From Staphylococcus gallinarum (GTDB lineage: Bacteria; Bacillota; Bacilli; Staphylococcales; Staphylococcaceae): a DNA stretch of 64,000 bases. The stretch spans positions 186,001 through 250,000 of the forward strand of contig NZ_JXCF01000001.1 in the NCBI RefSeq assembly GCF_000875895.1, read 5' to 3'. The translations under genes were made by a program, and so were the position numbers. Shown piece after piece: positions 18,541 through 27,404 of the stretch. The stretch's first letter is position 1, and each line of letters starts with the position of its first letter. The notes beneath the pieces are model-generated. The model was given only the letters and a program-made list of their open reading frames with translations, made no database searches and was not told the origin of the DNA.

Positions 18541-19128
18541 ATGACACCAAAAAATAAAAAATCACAAATTAAAATTCAAAACGCGTTTATCGAACTACTC
18601 GAATACCTACCATTAGCAAAAATCACTGTCCGCGCACTATGCAATCATGCAGAAATTAATCGCTCCACCTTTTATAGGCATTTCCGTTCTATATCACAAC
18701 TCACGACAGCCACCATTGAGCGTCATTTCGGACTACTATTTGGAGAAACTTACAAATTTTACCTAAAACATCAAAGCATAGAAGAATCACAATTTTATAT
18801 TGCTAATAATATTTTTAGCCACATCAGACATGATTACGATTTCTACCATATCATGTTTAAACGCTACCCCAATTTTTATATAACTTTAAAAGATTTCATT
18901 ACTGTACGTTATATGCAACTTTTTGAAGATACAGGTGTCGCCAATCATATGGTACTTGATCAAAATGTCGTCGCTGAATATATTGCATCTGCTTACACAG
19001 GCATGATACAAGGGTGGATCAATCGCCAACTACAAGAATCGCCCAATACAATGGCAGATAGGTTAATTACTCTTAATTCCAATGGTCCTATCAGATTGCT
19101 AACTGAAGCAGAAAAAAGAATAAAATGA
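18541..19128 (+). CDS. TetR/AcrR-family regulator
   Basis: A 195-residue regulator. The N-terminal helix-turn-helix occupies residues ~8-55 with the recognition segment KITVRALCNHAEINRSTFYRHF. The rest is an all-helical ligand domain of the DhaS/TetR_C_7-like type (YEFYHIMF-like helix, TGMIQGWI). Start: ATG with GGGTGAG about 8 bases upstream; a GTG four codons earlier overlaps that ribosome site and is rejected. Divergent orientation and the palindrome in between suggest it controls itself and the CoA-transferase. Confidence 0.82.
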   Translation: MTPKNKKSQIKIQNAFIELLEYLPLAKITVRALCNHAEINRSTFYRHFRSISQLTTATIERHFGLLFGETYKFYLKHQSIEESQFYIANNIFSHIRHDYDFYHIMFKRYPNFYITLKDFITVRYMQLFEDTGVANHMVLDQNVVAEYIASAYTGMIQGWINRQLQESPNTMADRLITLNSNGPIRLLTEAEKRIK

Positions 19129-19275
19129 AGGATATATGTAATAGACATGTCATTCGTAGTATATGTTGAGGCACGTTATTATCCTTAAATGTAATTCACC
19201 TTGTTAATTCAATAGTGTTTATTACATTATATGAAATACGCATATTTTTAATGTAAAATCACTATTCATTATGAA

Positions 19276-19360
19276 GTATCTTGGCGAGACTCCTGTGGGA
19301 ACAGGACAAGCTGAAGACTACAGTCTGAAGCTGTCCCCTAGGAAAGCGAGCCAACAATAC
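19276..19360. repeat. Interspersed structured repeat, copy 1
   Basis: An imperfect inverted repeat running from GTATCTTGGCGAGACTCC to GGAAAGCGAGCCAACAATAC. Inside it AGGACAAGC... and ...CTGTCCCCT can pair. It shares the words GCGAGAC-CCT-GGGA near one end and AAGCGAGC near the other with the copy at 30939-31026. Arms outside it (ATTCAT and ATGAAT) extend the pairing. No gene overlaps this copy. Confidence 0.75.
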
Positions 19361-19380
19361 GAAATATGAATAATAAAGAA

Positions 19381-19417
19381 GCACTCAGATAAATTGAATC
19401 ATCTGAGTGCTATTTTT
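19381..19417. terminator. Terminator between the TetR and 4Fe-4S genes
   Basis: Perfect 10-bp stem GCACTCAGAT and ATCTGAGTGC with a 10-base loop, followed by TATTTTT on the plus strand. It can end the TetR transcript and perhaps also the converging gene. Confidence 0.85.
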
Positions 19418-19472
19418 CTGAAATTTGTGTCCAGACTCATTTTTGAATCATGTATCTATTATCCACCTACAA

Positions 19473-19856
19473 TTAATCATCAAGCGTGTAAAATGGATAT
19501 TCATCCTCTCCACTTTGACCTTTGAAAATAGCTCTATTCAAACTGTACGCTTCATTTTTATACTTAAAAGTAAAGTTTCCTTTAATATAAATTTCGTTAT
19601 TTTCGCCCACACTTATTACATTTTGGTTGTGGCACTCATTAGAGTGCCCGTCTTTTCTATCATATTCTAAAGCACCACTAGGGCACATTTCTACAACGCG
19701 AACTATTGAATCTACGTCAGCATTACTTGTATTTATCCATGGTCTCTTCTTCGTATCGAACACTTTTGGTAAGTTTTTTACACATTCTGCAGCATGAATA
19801 CATCTCTTTGCATCAAATGACACATCAATCTTTTTACCATTATAAGTTTTACGCAT
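19473..19856 (-). CDS. Two-domain (4Fe-4S)-binding protein
   Basis: A 127-residue protein. Residues ~1-68 form a divergent single-cluster ferredoxin domain with KRCIHAAEC and VEMCPSGALEY (Cys19, Cys25, Cys58). The second half (HSNECHNQNVISVGENNEIYIKG) resembles the small iron-binding or CDGSH-like C-terminal domain often fused to it. Its likely role is electron transfer. Start: ATG after GGAGGGG; a GTG five codons earlier lies in the ribosome site. Divergent from an FMN reductase, which could be its redox partner. Confidence 0.8.
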   Translation of the reverse strand: MRKTYNGKKIDVSFDAKRCIHAAECVKNLPKVFDTKKRPWINTSNADVDSIVRVVEMCPSGALEYDRKDGHSNECHNQNVISVGENNEIYIKGNFTFKYKNEAYSLNRAIFKGQSGEDEYPFYTLDD

Positions 19857-20003
19857 ATAAATCCCCTCCACTCTTTATATTTAACTCAATATAACATTTT
19901 TATTAACATTTAAAAAACACAAACATATGGCTATAAATTTATTTGATTTATATTTATCTTCAACGTATCATGTAATTAATTTAAAAAAGAAGGAGTCAAT
20001 TAA

Positions 20004-20561
20004 ATGAAAAAAATCGGATTTATATGTGGTAGCTTACGTACGGGATCATATAATAAAGTCTTGTTAAATGAAATGATTCGTTTAGCACCTAAAGATTGGG
20101 ATACATCTGTTATTAGCTTCAAAGACTTACCTTTATATAACTATGATGAAGAAGGGGAAAGTGAAGCTGACAGCGTTACTTTATTTAGAGAGTCGATACA
20201 CAATGTAGACGGTATAATTATTGTTAGTCCTGAATATAATTCTGGGATACCTGGGCCTTTAAAAAATGCTATTGATTGGGCATCTAGAACAAAACACAAA
20301 GATGATAAATCACCGTTAATTAATAAACCTTTTGCAGTTGCAGGAGGATCACCTGGTAACATTGGTACAGCATTAGGACAAATGCAAATTCGCCAAAGTT
20401 TACTTGCAATGAATGCACAAGTTATGGCTGGTCCTAAATTAATTGTCGGTAGAGTACATGAAAAAATTAATGAAGACACACATAACTTGGATGATGAACG
20501 GACACAAAAACATATCAACTCATTTTTAAGTAGTTTTAATAATTGGGTAGAAAAGTTTTAG
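20004..20561 (+). CDS. NADPH-dependent FMN reductase family oxidoreductase
   Basis: A 185-residue flavodoxin-fold flavin reductase or azoreductase-like enzyme. The FMN phosphate loop GSLRTGSYNK is at residues 9-18, and the family signature SPEYNSGIPGPLKNAIDW spans residues ~75-92. AVAGGSPGNIGTALGQMQIRQ follows. Such enzymes reduce FMN, quinones, azo dyes or chromate with NAD(P)H; the physiological substrate is unknown. Start: ATG after AGAAGGAG. It lies divergent from the 4Fe-4S protein. Confidence 0.88.
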   Translation: MKKIGFICGSLRTGSYNKVLLNEMIRLAPKDWDTSVISFKDLPLYNYDEEGESEADSVTLFRESIHNVDGIIIVSPEYNSGIPGPLKNAIDWASRTKHKDDKSPLINKPFAVAGGSPGNIGTALGQMQIRQSLLAMNAQVMAGPKLIVGRVHEKINEDTHNLDDERTQKHINSFLSSFNNWVEKF

Positions 20562-20623
20562 AATATCTTTATCAAAAAAACGTTATAGATAACTCACTAG
20601 TTTAAAAATCGTTCCAGAAATCA

Positions 20624-20822
20624 AAACCACCCGTATAACAGGTGGTTTGCTTTGCGACTGAAACCCTTATTACTGACTAGTCCTGATAAGGTCACCGAGA
20701 AGATTAACCAATTGCACTACTTTCCTAGAACACCTTAAAAGTGTTGTTTATTTTAGTGCAAAGACTATATGGTACTTACAATTCCATTTTGTATGTGCTA
20801 AGCTTTTTGTGTCTGATGACAT
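20624..20822 (-). mobile_element. Internally deleted IS200-type element
   Basis: The piece combines the beginning of an IS200 TnpA frame (20822-20748) with a subterminal hairpin AAACCACC - 9 bases - GGTGGTTT (20624-20648) of the kind found at IS200/IS605 right ends. Nearly all of the transposase is missing between them. The coding remnant is secure, while the hairpin assignment and the exact ends are inferred. The same hairpin could serve the upstream flavin reductase gene as a terminator. Confidence 0.55.
20748..20822 (-). pseudogene. tnpA: IS200 family transposase TnpA, N-terminal fragment
   Basis: A fragment of 24 codons from ATG, reading MSSDTKSLAHTKWNCKYH and then IVFALK before a stop. 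The stretch SLAHTKWNCKYHIVFA is the hallmark N-terminus of IS200/IS605 TnpA (usually about 150 residues, continuing PKYRRK). The HuH motif and catalytic Tyr are absent, so the copy is dead. Confidence 0.8.
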
Positions 20823-20986
20823 ATATTGCATCTCTTTGTGTATATATTTTGGTTGGCTGACCAAAGATAGTTTTAGCACTAGAGATGCCATTTTTAATAT
20901 AACGGTAAAACCATACTGTACCATACGCATAGTGTATGCTTTTTTCTGCAGTCATGGTAATAAACAGGAGATAGCCCATTTGTTAG

Positions 20987-21604
20987 TTAATCATTTAATC
21001 GATTCCCTTTACTTGGTAATGGCGTTCTTTTCAATATAGAAGCCATATACATTGTATTATAGGCTAACCATTTGATATGTTTTTTCGTAAAGTCATTTTC
21101 ATGCTTGATATCCATATATGAAGGTCCAGGTCCTGCCTCTCCAACCCAATAAGCATCTACATTAGGCGGAATTGTAAATCCAATATGTGAAAGTCCATAA
21201 AGTATAGAAGCTGATGCATGCTTAGCTCCGTCTTCATTACCAGTTACAATGACACCTCCAACTTTATTATAGAAAATGGATTGCCCTTCATTATTTTCCA
21301 ATTTACTAGATCCATAAAGCCTTTCAATAATTAACGTTGCTACGCTACTCTTTTCTCCTAGCCACAGTGGTGTACCAATAATAACAATATCCGAATCTAT
21401 TATCTTATTTAATAGTTTTGGCCATTCGTCTCCATCCCCCATATCATCACTAATACCATAAGCAATTTTATAATCGTTCACTCTAACCATTTCAACATCT
21501 ATTCCTTCAGTTTGATAGATTGACATTGCTTCTCTTGCTAAAGCCTCAGTATGCGATAATTCATCTCCATTTTTTAGTGTTGCGTTTAAAATAACTGCTT
21601 TCAT
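20987..21604 (-). CDS. Flavodoxin-fold NAD(P)H-dependent oxidoreductase
   Basis: A 205-residue protein of the flavodoxin-like/NADPH-dependent FMN reductase superfamily. The first strand MKAVILNATLKNGDELSHTEAL carries an FMN-binding loop. DSDIVIIGTPLWLGEKSSVATLIIERL resembles the 60s/90s loops of multimeric flavodoxin WrbA-like proteins, and VTGNEDGAKHASASILYGLSHIGFTIPPN is typical of the family. It is a second flavin enzyme near the one ending at 20561, but with little similarity to it. Start: ATG after GGGTG. Confidence 0.82.
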   Translation of the reverse strand: MKAVILNATLKNGDELSHTEALAREAMSIYQTEGIDVEMVRVNDYKIAYGISDDMGDGDEWPKLLNKIIDSDIVIIGTPLWLGEKSSVATLIIERLYGSSKLENNEGQSIFYNKVGGVIVTGNEDGAKHASASILYGLSHIGFTIPPNVDAYWVGEAGPGPSYMDIKHENDFTKKHIKWLAYNTMYMASILKRTPLPSKGNRLND

Positions 21605-21714
21605 AAAGACACCCCATTCTTGTTTTTAATACACTTACCATAAATTAAAATTGAATAAACATGCATTCACTGGGTATATGTTGTGTAAAGCATATCTGAA
21701 AAGGAGAGAGCGTC

Positions 21715-22614
21715 ATGTTATTAAAAGAATGGCAAAAAGAAAAAGAAACGCTTCATATACTTTCACAAATCCTTGGAAAATATAAATTAGAATCCATGTA
21801 TCAAGAGCCACAATGGGCACATGTAGCACTTGATATCACCATTCAAGGATTTAGTACTGGGATGTTACATTATGAAGATAAGGACTTTTTAATCGAAGTA
21901 AATTTAATAGATAATATCATAGAAGTACGTATAAACAATAACAAAGAAAGTATTGAATTAGAAAATGGTACAACCATTCAAACTTATTATAATAAGATTA
22001 AACAAATCTTAACTTCTCATGGTATACATTTAGAAATAAACACAAAACCTCAAGAAGTTGCTGATACAACTCCAATAGATCAAGATACACATCACCATCA
22101 TTATAAATCAGATGTCGCAAATAATGTCCTAGATCTTATGAAATTTGCCTATCATGCGGAAACAAAATTTATATCCTCATTAAGAGTACGCAAATTTAAA
22201 CCCGCACTATTTTGGGGTACATTTGATATATCTTGCGCAATGATTAATAGTGAACATCGACCATTTAGTGATGATAATAAAGTTATAGAACGTGCAGCCT
22301 TCGATGAAGAACTTATCGAATTTGGTTTTTGGTTTGGTGATGACAATTATGAAGGACCTACATTCTTTGTCTTACCCTATCCATTTACAGACAAGCAATT
22401 TGAATGTCACCAGAAATTTCCAGATAATAGCAAATTCGATCCGAATTTAGGGGAGTTTATTTTAGAAATAAATTCCGATCAACAGCCAAGTCACGATACG
22501 GTAAGTCAATTCTTTTATGAATCATATAATATACTTAAAGATGATTTAAACTGGGGCGATTGTAGCCACTTCCACTTACCTTTAAAAATGAAAAATAACC
22601 ATCTCACCAAATAA
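21715..22614 (+). CDS. DUF5996 family protein
   Basis: A 299-residue soluble protein without signal or membrane segment. Landmarks are WAHVALDITIQGFSTG, FWGTFDISCAMIN near residue 170, FGFWFGDDNYEGPTFFVLPYPF and GEFILEIN, which recall the DUF5996 family. The function of that family is not known. A His-rich spacer (DTHHHHYKS, around residue 125) separates two halves. Start: ATG after AAGGAGAGAGCG. A strong terminator follows. Confidence 0.75.
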   Translation: MLLKEWQKEKETLHILSQILGKYKLESMYQEPQWAHVALDITIQGFSTGMLHYEDKDFLIEVNLIDNIIEVRINNNKESIELENGTTIQTYYNKIKQILTSHGIHLEINTKPQEVADTTPIDQDTHHHHYKSDVANNVLDLMKFAYHAETKFISSLRVRKFKPALFWGTFDISCAMINSEHRPFSDDNKVIERAAFDEELIEFGFWFGDDNYEGPTFFVLPYPFTDKQFECHQKFPDNSKFDPNLGEFILEINSDQQPSHDTVSQFFYESYNILKDDLNWGDCSHFHLPLKMKNNHLTK

Positions 22615-22644
22615 TAGTTGAACTAATCACAACTCAAACAAAAG

Positions 22645-22692
22645 AAATCGACAACCTCCCAATTATTCCGTTAGAAGTTGTCGATTTTTTTA
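22645..22692. terminator. Terminator between the DUF5996 and GNAT genes
   Basis: Stem AAATCGACAAC and GTTGTCGATTT followed by a T-run; it serves the plus-strand gene and may also stop the converging acetyltransferase transcript. Confidence 0.85.
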
Positions 22693-22702
22693 TTTATTAA
22701 AT

Positions 22703-22978
22703 TTAATTTTTCAAAACATCTTCATATTCAGGCGTCTTGTCAAATACACTTTTAGCAAAAGGACAAAGTGGAACAATCTTCAAATTATTTTCACGAGCAT
22801 AAGTCACACCAGCTTCAACCAAATCCTTACCAACATGTTGCCCCCTCAATTCATCAGAAACTTCGGTATGATCAATAATTATCATACCCTCTCCACTAGG
22901 AACATAAGTCATTTGTGCTAAAAAGTTATTTTCATCTTCACCAACATAAAACTTGTTCGTTCCTTTTTTAATTTGCAT
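22703..22978 (-). CDS. Small GNAT-type N-acetyltransferase (YidJ/NATD1-like)
   Basis: A 91-residue mini-GNAT. The acetyl-CoA loop region reads SDELRGQHVGKDLVEAGVTYARENNLKIVPLCPFAKSVFDKTPEYEDVL, the pattern of the short Gcn5-like domain shared by YidJ and human NATD1. The substrate is unknown. Start: ATG after AGAAGGTG; a TTG six codons earlier is rejected since it precedes the ribosome site. Confidence 0.85.
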   Translation of the reverse strand: MQIKKGTNKFYVGEDENNFLAQMTYVPSGEGMIIIDHTEVSDELRGQHVGKDLVEAGVTYARENNLKIVPLCPFAKSVFDKTPEYEDVLKN

Positions 22979-23108
22979 AATAACACCTTCTTTCAAAAAT
23001 ATTATCTAATAAATAATAAAAATACCTTATGGAATCACGGTATACAAATTATCAATTGTATATTACCCTACATTACAGTTGTAAAACGAAGCACAATTTC
23101 CATAAAAG

Positions 23109-23459
23109 TTATAGTATTTTTAATTCTGTTCCAATTTCGATATTAGGCACTTCCGCCTCTTCTAAATATAATGTTCCAGATTGTTCAGCTTCGTGACTAC
23201 CGTCAAACTTTAAGGTAATGTGACCTAACTCTGCTAAATTCTTTTGAACAGAAGCACCAACTTTAGTAATTTCAAATATTTTTTCACCAATCAATACTTT
23301 TTGAGATTCTGTTATTTCTCCTTCAATACTATTAATATCAATGATATAGCAATAATCAATTAACTCTTCAGGTGCATTATCACCAAACAATATGATCATT
23401 CCTTCTTCGACAAATGCACTTGCCTCACTACCTACATCTTTAACAATAGTTTTATACAT
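23109..23459 (-). CDS. srlB: PTS sorbitol (glucitol) EIIA component
   Basis: A 116-residue cytoplasmic EIIA of the glucitol family (ILFGDNAPEELIDYC and LAELGHITLKFDGSHEAEQSGTLYL). It receives phosphate from HPr and passes it to the EIIB domain of SrlE. The protein contains only two histidines, His80 and His89, so if it is active the phospho-acceptor must be one of them, with His80 in LGHITLKFDG the more conserved. Last gene of the sorbitol operon, 19 bases after srlE. Confidence 0.9.
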   Translation of the reverse strand: MYKTIVKDVGSEASAFVEEGMIILFGDNAPEELIDYCYIIDINSIEGEITESQKVLIGEKIFEITKVGASVQKNLAELGHITLKFDGSHEAEQSGTLYLEEAEVPNIEIGTELKIL

Positions 23460-23478
23460 AGTAAATCTCCTCTATTTT

Positions 23479-24486
23479 TTATTTGTATAATCCAAAACTA
23501 GCAAGCCATGCTACAAATACACGGGGAACTCCATTTAAAAATCTTGAATACAATACAGAAGGAACACCAACTTCAATTGTTTTTGTTTCAGCCTCTGCCA
23601 ATCCTAAACCAACAGGAATAAAATCAGCAGCATTTTGTGTATTAATTGCAAATAATGCAGGTAATGCTAAATGAGGTGGAATGTTTCCTTTCCCAATTTC
23701 TACTCCAATCAATGTACCTAATACTTGGCCGATGACCCCTCCTGGTCCTAGTAAAGGACTTAAAAAAGGAAGAGAACAAATTAGACCTATCGCCATCAAT
23801 CCCCAAATATTACCAGCTAATGGAGACATTACATTAGCGAATACCTTACCAATGCCAGACCCTTGAATAATACCTATAAGTAATGCTACAAATCCCATAA
23901 ATGGAATAATCGTGTGTAACATCGTTTCTACAGCATCTCTTGCTGCTTGGTAAAATGTATTGATAACTTTACCTGCACCTAAACCAATTTTAGTTAAAAT
24001 GGACTTGTGTTCTTGCTCAGCACGCGTCTCCATAATTTTCTTATTCTTTGAATATTGACTTTCTTTTTTATCAGATGTTTCCAATTCACCATGAGCACTC
24101 TCTACTTCTTGCTGGGTATTATCATCAACCTCTTCAACTTGATTAACATCTACATTCGAAACATATATATCTTCAGTAATATACTGTCGTAAAGGTCCAC
24201 TTTTACCTGTTGCCATAATATTTATAGTTGGTATTCGTTTTTTTGGATAGATACCACACCTTAATGTACCACCACAATCTATTATTATCGCCATCATTTC
24301 CTCTTCAGGAACTGAAGTCTCAAATCCATTTACCGGTTCTGCTCCTGTAATTTCTGCTATTTTATCGACAATAGCTGGTTTATGACCACCTGTAATATAC
24401 ACTAATTTCTTCTTATTTCCGTCTACGCCAAACGTTAATGGACCACCAAAGCCTCCAGAGCCTTTAGTTACTTTAACTTTTTTCAT
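23479..24486 (-). CDS. srlE: PTS sorbitol EIIBC component
   Basis: A 335-residue protein. The N-terminal EIIB domain (about 1-130) has GSGGFGGPLTFG and IIDCGGTLRCGIYPKKRIPT, with phosphocysteine candidates Cys71 and Cys77. A charged linker follows. The membrane part (from about 180) has FMGFVALLIGIIQGSGIGKV, PFLSPLLGPGGVIGQVLGTLIG and NTQNAADFIPVGLGLAEAE. With SrlA it forms the sorbitol channel and phosphorylates incoming sorbitol to sorbitol 6-phosphate. Start: ATG after TTGAGGTG; a GTG three codons upstream is within the ribosome site. Confidence 0.92.
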   Translation of the reverse strand: MKKVKVTKGSGGFGGPLTFGVDGNKKKLVYITGGHKPAIVDKIAEITGAEPVNGFETSVPEEEMMAIIIDCGGTLRCGIYPKKRIPTINIMATGKSGPLRQYITEDIYVSNVDVNQVEEVDDNTQQEVESAHGELETSDKKESQYSKNKKIMETRAEQEHKSILTKIGLGAGKVINTFYQAARDAVETMLHTIIPFMGFVALLIGIIQGSGIGKVFANVMSPLAGNIWGLMAIGLICSLPFLSPLLGPGGVIGQVLGTLIGVEIGKGNIPPHLALPALFAINTQNAADFIPVGLGLAEAETKTIEVGVPSVLYSRFLNGVPRVFVAWLASFGLYK

Positions 24487-24496
24487 TATTTTCACC

Positions 24497-25048
24497 TCAA
24501 CCTTCTAATTTTATCTCTTTACTCAATTTGACTTTTTGTTGTTTTTCCACAAAGCTTGTAGTTAAGTCAGTTACCCAACCACCTATAAAATTCATAACTA
24601 GACCAACTAATAAATAGCGCACTGCTAAATCTGTTGTCGGTAATCCTAATTTTTGAATACCATTGGCTATACCTAAAAATACAAACAGTTCAGCTGGATT
24701 AATGTGTGGAAATATCCCGTTACTTGTGTGCGCAAATTGTGCTGCCGAAGCAAAATAACTTGGCTTATACTTTTCAGGCATAAATCGTCCTAACGAATGA
24801 ACCATTGGATTCGCTAACATAAATGAACCTAAAAATGGTAATACTAAATAACGCATAAGTGGATTTTTAGCAGATTTTTGAGCTATTAAATTAATTCTGT
24901 CTTCGCCTATTAATTGTATTAATGTATTCATAGCAATTAATAGCATTAAAACTAATGGTACTATGGTCCCCATCCAATCTATGAATGTATCGGCACCAGT
25001 TTGAAATAATTTTATAAAACCTTCTGCAAACTTAACGATGTAATCCAT
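24497..25048 (-). CDS. srlA: PTS sorbitol EIIC component
   Basis: A 183-residue integral membrane subunit with about four helices. Family landmarks are MDYIVKFAEGFIKLFQTGADTF, LPFLGSFMLANPMVHSLGRFMPEKYKPSYFASA and THTSNGIFPHINPAELFVFLGIANG-like residues. It completes the split glucitol permease (EIIC2 half). Its start overlaps the end of gutM by 17 bases, with AAGGGGATT as ribosome site inside gutM, indicating translational coupling. Confidence 0.92.
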   Translation of the reverse strand: MDYIVKFAEGFIKLFQTGADTFIDWMGTIVPLVLMLLIAMNTLIQLIGEDRINLIAQKSAKNPLMRYLVLPFLGSFMLANPMVHSLGRFMPEKYKPSYFASAAQFAHTSNGIFPHINPAELFVFLGIANGIQKLGLPTTDLAVRYLLVGLVMNFIGGWVTDLTTSFVEKQQKVKLSKEIKLEG

Positions 25049-25505
25049 TTTTTAATCCCCTTTCATTTCTAATTAATTTATTTACCTTTTTCACAGCTTT
25101 CATTATTGGTGAAGGTATCTTTTCAATTTCTCCACCATTACTTACTACATTAAATGTATGTTGAGCATCTAATATTGCTTTTATCAGTAGCTTATTATAT
25201 TTTTTAATATCTTGATCTGTGATTTTATTTAATTTCAATCCATTTAATCCATCTAATGGCTTGAACTTACTAAAAACTGTAACACCTTGCATAAATCGTG
25301 CTTCTTCAATCACATTTTTCCCATTTAATTGTAATAAGACTAACGTTCCTGATTTGAAAATTGCGGGTCTTCTTCCAATTGCCACCTTACCTTTACGTCG
25401 TAACTCTATATAATGTTTAGTAAAATTCTTAATTTGTAACCAGCCTAGTAAATGTTGTATGACAAAACCTGCTGCAGCTAAAATAATTAGTAATAATATG
25501 AACAT
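25032..25505 (-). CDS. gutM: GutM-type sorbitol operon regulator
   Basis: A 157-residue protein with a hydrophobic N-terminal helix (residues 2-20), then the GutM/SrlM pattern: LGWLQIKNFTKHYIELRRKGKVAIGRR and LVLLQLNGKNVIEEARFMQGVTVFSKFKPL. GutM is required for sorbitol operon activation in several bacteria; in Gram-positives it works with a PRD regulator, here the gene one base upstream. The membrane anchor suggests it sits at the sorbitol permease. Confidence 0.9.
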   Translation of the reverse strand: MFILLLIILAAAGFVIQHLLGWLQIKNFTKHYIELRRKGKVAIGRRPAIFKSGTLVLLQLNGKNVIEEARFMQGVTVFSKFKPLDGLNGLKLNKITDQDIKKYNKLLIKAILDAQHTFNVVSNGGEIEKIPSPIMKAVKKVNKLIRNERGLKNGLHR

Positions 25506-25506
25506 T

Positions 25507-27381
25507 TTATCCCTTCATTTCTTGATTTAATAATTGTATAAAGTCTTGAAACGTAGTTTTTTCAGAGAATTTACTTATTAAATATGCATTATTAGAAATT
25601 GCTAATACTTCTTCATAAACTCGAATCAGTAGTGTTTCATTAACCATTTCATCTGGTGTAGCAATTAGTATAATTATTTTTAAATCAGGCAAATCTCTAC
25701 ACCCTTCATCTAAAATTGCAACTTTAATATTTATCGTTGTCCCTGTATGAGATGCATGAGGAAAACCTAAATATTTATCTGCCGTTGATTTATCAGATTC
25801 TCTTATCAATAAACGTTGTTTAAAATCATTTTCTACCTTACCTTCATTCACCAATTCATCTGCTAAACTTTCTATTAATGATATATAAGAGTTATTATTA
25901 TCAAAATGTTCAAAATCTTCAGAATTGATAAGATCTACAATGACACTCTTATTAAAAACATTTTTATGATTTAAGTCTTTATAAATTAAAAATTGTTCGA
26001 TTTTTAATTTTAGTTTCTGTTCATCAAAAACATTTTCTAAATAAATGATTTTGTTAAACAATCTATTGAGTCGTATAGTTGAAATTATGATTTCATAGTT
26101 ATTTACTGAAGATTCATCAAAATTTGACTGTTCAATAATAACAATCTCTACATTCGGGCCAAAAATTTTCATTATATTGTTTTGTAATAATTTTTGAATA
26201 CTTAGACCAAAATCAGTAATAATCGCAACTTTTGATATAGATTTCACTTCTTTTTCTATTTTTTCAAGATAGATACTAAAATAAATAGTAAGATAACTTA
26301 ACTCTTCTTCGGAGACATTGATTTGAATATGCTTGGTTATATTTTCACCCAATATTCTTGACAATTCAAAAGCAAAAGGGAATCTTTCATTCATATTGCT
26401 TACACTCTCATCATTGATATTTATATTAAATACTATGCGATTTATTAAATACTTAATGTGCAGACGAATATCTTTCGTAAATAATTCATTATCTAACTCA
26501 ATCCCATAATATTCATAGACATCTCGAATTGTTCCATCAATAATTTTTTGTATAATTGTAGCTTCAGATGAAGTGATTAATTCATCTAATATAGATGCAC
26601 GTCGCCCAAGTAATATGATAACAATTAGAAGCATTTCTTTATTTGCATCAATATCTTTATAAGTCTGGTTCAAATAAGATTTTATAAATGCTATATTTTT
26701 ATAATCAATTGAACTATACACATTATTATCAATACTTATATCATCATCTATTTTGGCTCCCATTTCTAGCCGTTCAATAGTAACTTTGATTGCTAATTTC
26801 AATCTCTTATAAGATTGTTCATCTAATTTCAGTTGCACTTTAAGATTTTCTAACTGTACAAGTAATTCGCTATCTATATCTTTATTACTATATTGATTAT
26901 TGAAATATTCAATTATTAATTTTCTAATATCATATTCTTTACCATCGACATATAAACCTACATTTGGCTTGCCAACAATCGAAACATTATATTTAGAAAG
27001 CTCATCTTTCATATCTTTTAGCATATTATTAATACTTGTTTTACTCATAAAATTAAATTCAGCTAAATCATCAATAGTAACTATTTTTTGGTGTAAAATT
27101 TGGAAAAAGATGCCCTCCATTTTGTTAATTGAATCACTTTGAGTTGATTCAGTTAGCGTATTCATTAATTCAAGAAAACGATTATCATCTTCAATATGAA
27201 TCATTAAGTTGTGGTATTGCTTAGAAATAAAAATCGTTTCATCAAAGTAATCATTTATTTGTTTAACATAATTAATTAACGTTTTTTCACTGACATTTAC
27301 TAAAAACGATAATTTTTCTATCGAAGTATGTGAGTCGAGCAATATTTTAATTATCTGTGTATGTTTTTTATTAAGCTTCAT
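25507..27381 (-). CDS. PRD-domain transcriptional regulator of the sorbitol operon (GutR/BglG-MtlR type)
   Basis: A 624-residue multidomain regulator. An N-terminal helix-turn-helix (KHTQIIKILLDSHTSIEKLSFLVNVSEKTLINYVKQIN) and a second HTH (NFMSKTSINNMLKDMKDEL near 105-125) are followed by two PRD domains (roughly 190-400) and an EIIB-like segment (SKVAIITDFGLSIQKLL). The C-terminal EIIA(Fru/Mtl) domain has its phosphorylatable His542 in LGFPHASHTG. PTS phosphorylation of PRD and EIIA histidines normally couples such regulators to substrate availability. Lies between srlD and gutM. Confidence 0.88.
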   Translation of the reverse strand: MKLNKKHTQIIKILLDSHTSIEKLSFLVNVSEKTLINYVKQINDYFDETIFISKQYHNLMIHIEDDNRFLELMNTLTESTQSDSINKMEGIFFQILHQKIVTIDDLAEFNFMSKTSINNMLKDMKDELSKYNVSIVGKPNVGLYVDGKEYDIRKLIIEYFNNQYSNKDIDSELLVQLENLKVQLKLDEQSYKRLKLAIKVTIERLEMGAKIDDDISIDNNVYSSIDYKNIAFIKSYLNQTYKDIDANKEMLLIVIILLGRRASILDELITSSEATIIQKIIDGTIRDVYEYYGIELDNELFTKDIRLHIKYLINRIVFNININDESVSNMNERFPFAFELSRILGENITKHIQINVSEEELSYLTIYFSIYLEKIEKEVKSISKVAIITDFGLSIQKLLQNNIMKIFGPNVEIVIIEQSNFDESSVNNYEIIISTIRLNRLFNKIIYLENVFDEQKLKLKIEQFLIYKDLNHKNVFNKSVIVDLINSEDFEHFDNNNSYISLIESLADELVNEGKVENDFKQRLLIRESDKSTADKYLGFPHASHTGTTINIKVAILDEGCRDLPDLKIIILIATPDEMVNETLLIRVYEEVLAISNNAYLISKFSEKTTFQDFIQLLNQEMKG

Positions 27382-27404
27382 TATACTCCCCTAACTTTAT
27401 GGGA

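Noticed and set aside
20823..20985. Frame upstream of the IS200 fragment (MGYLLFITMTAEKSIHYAYG...)
   Set aside because: No family resemblance and no ribosome site; probably non-coding element flank.
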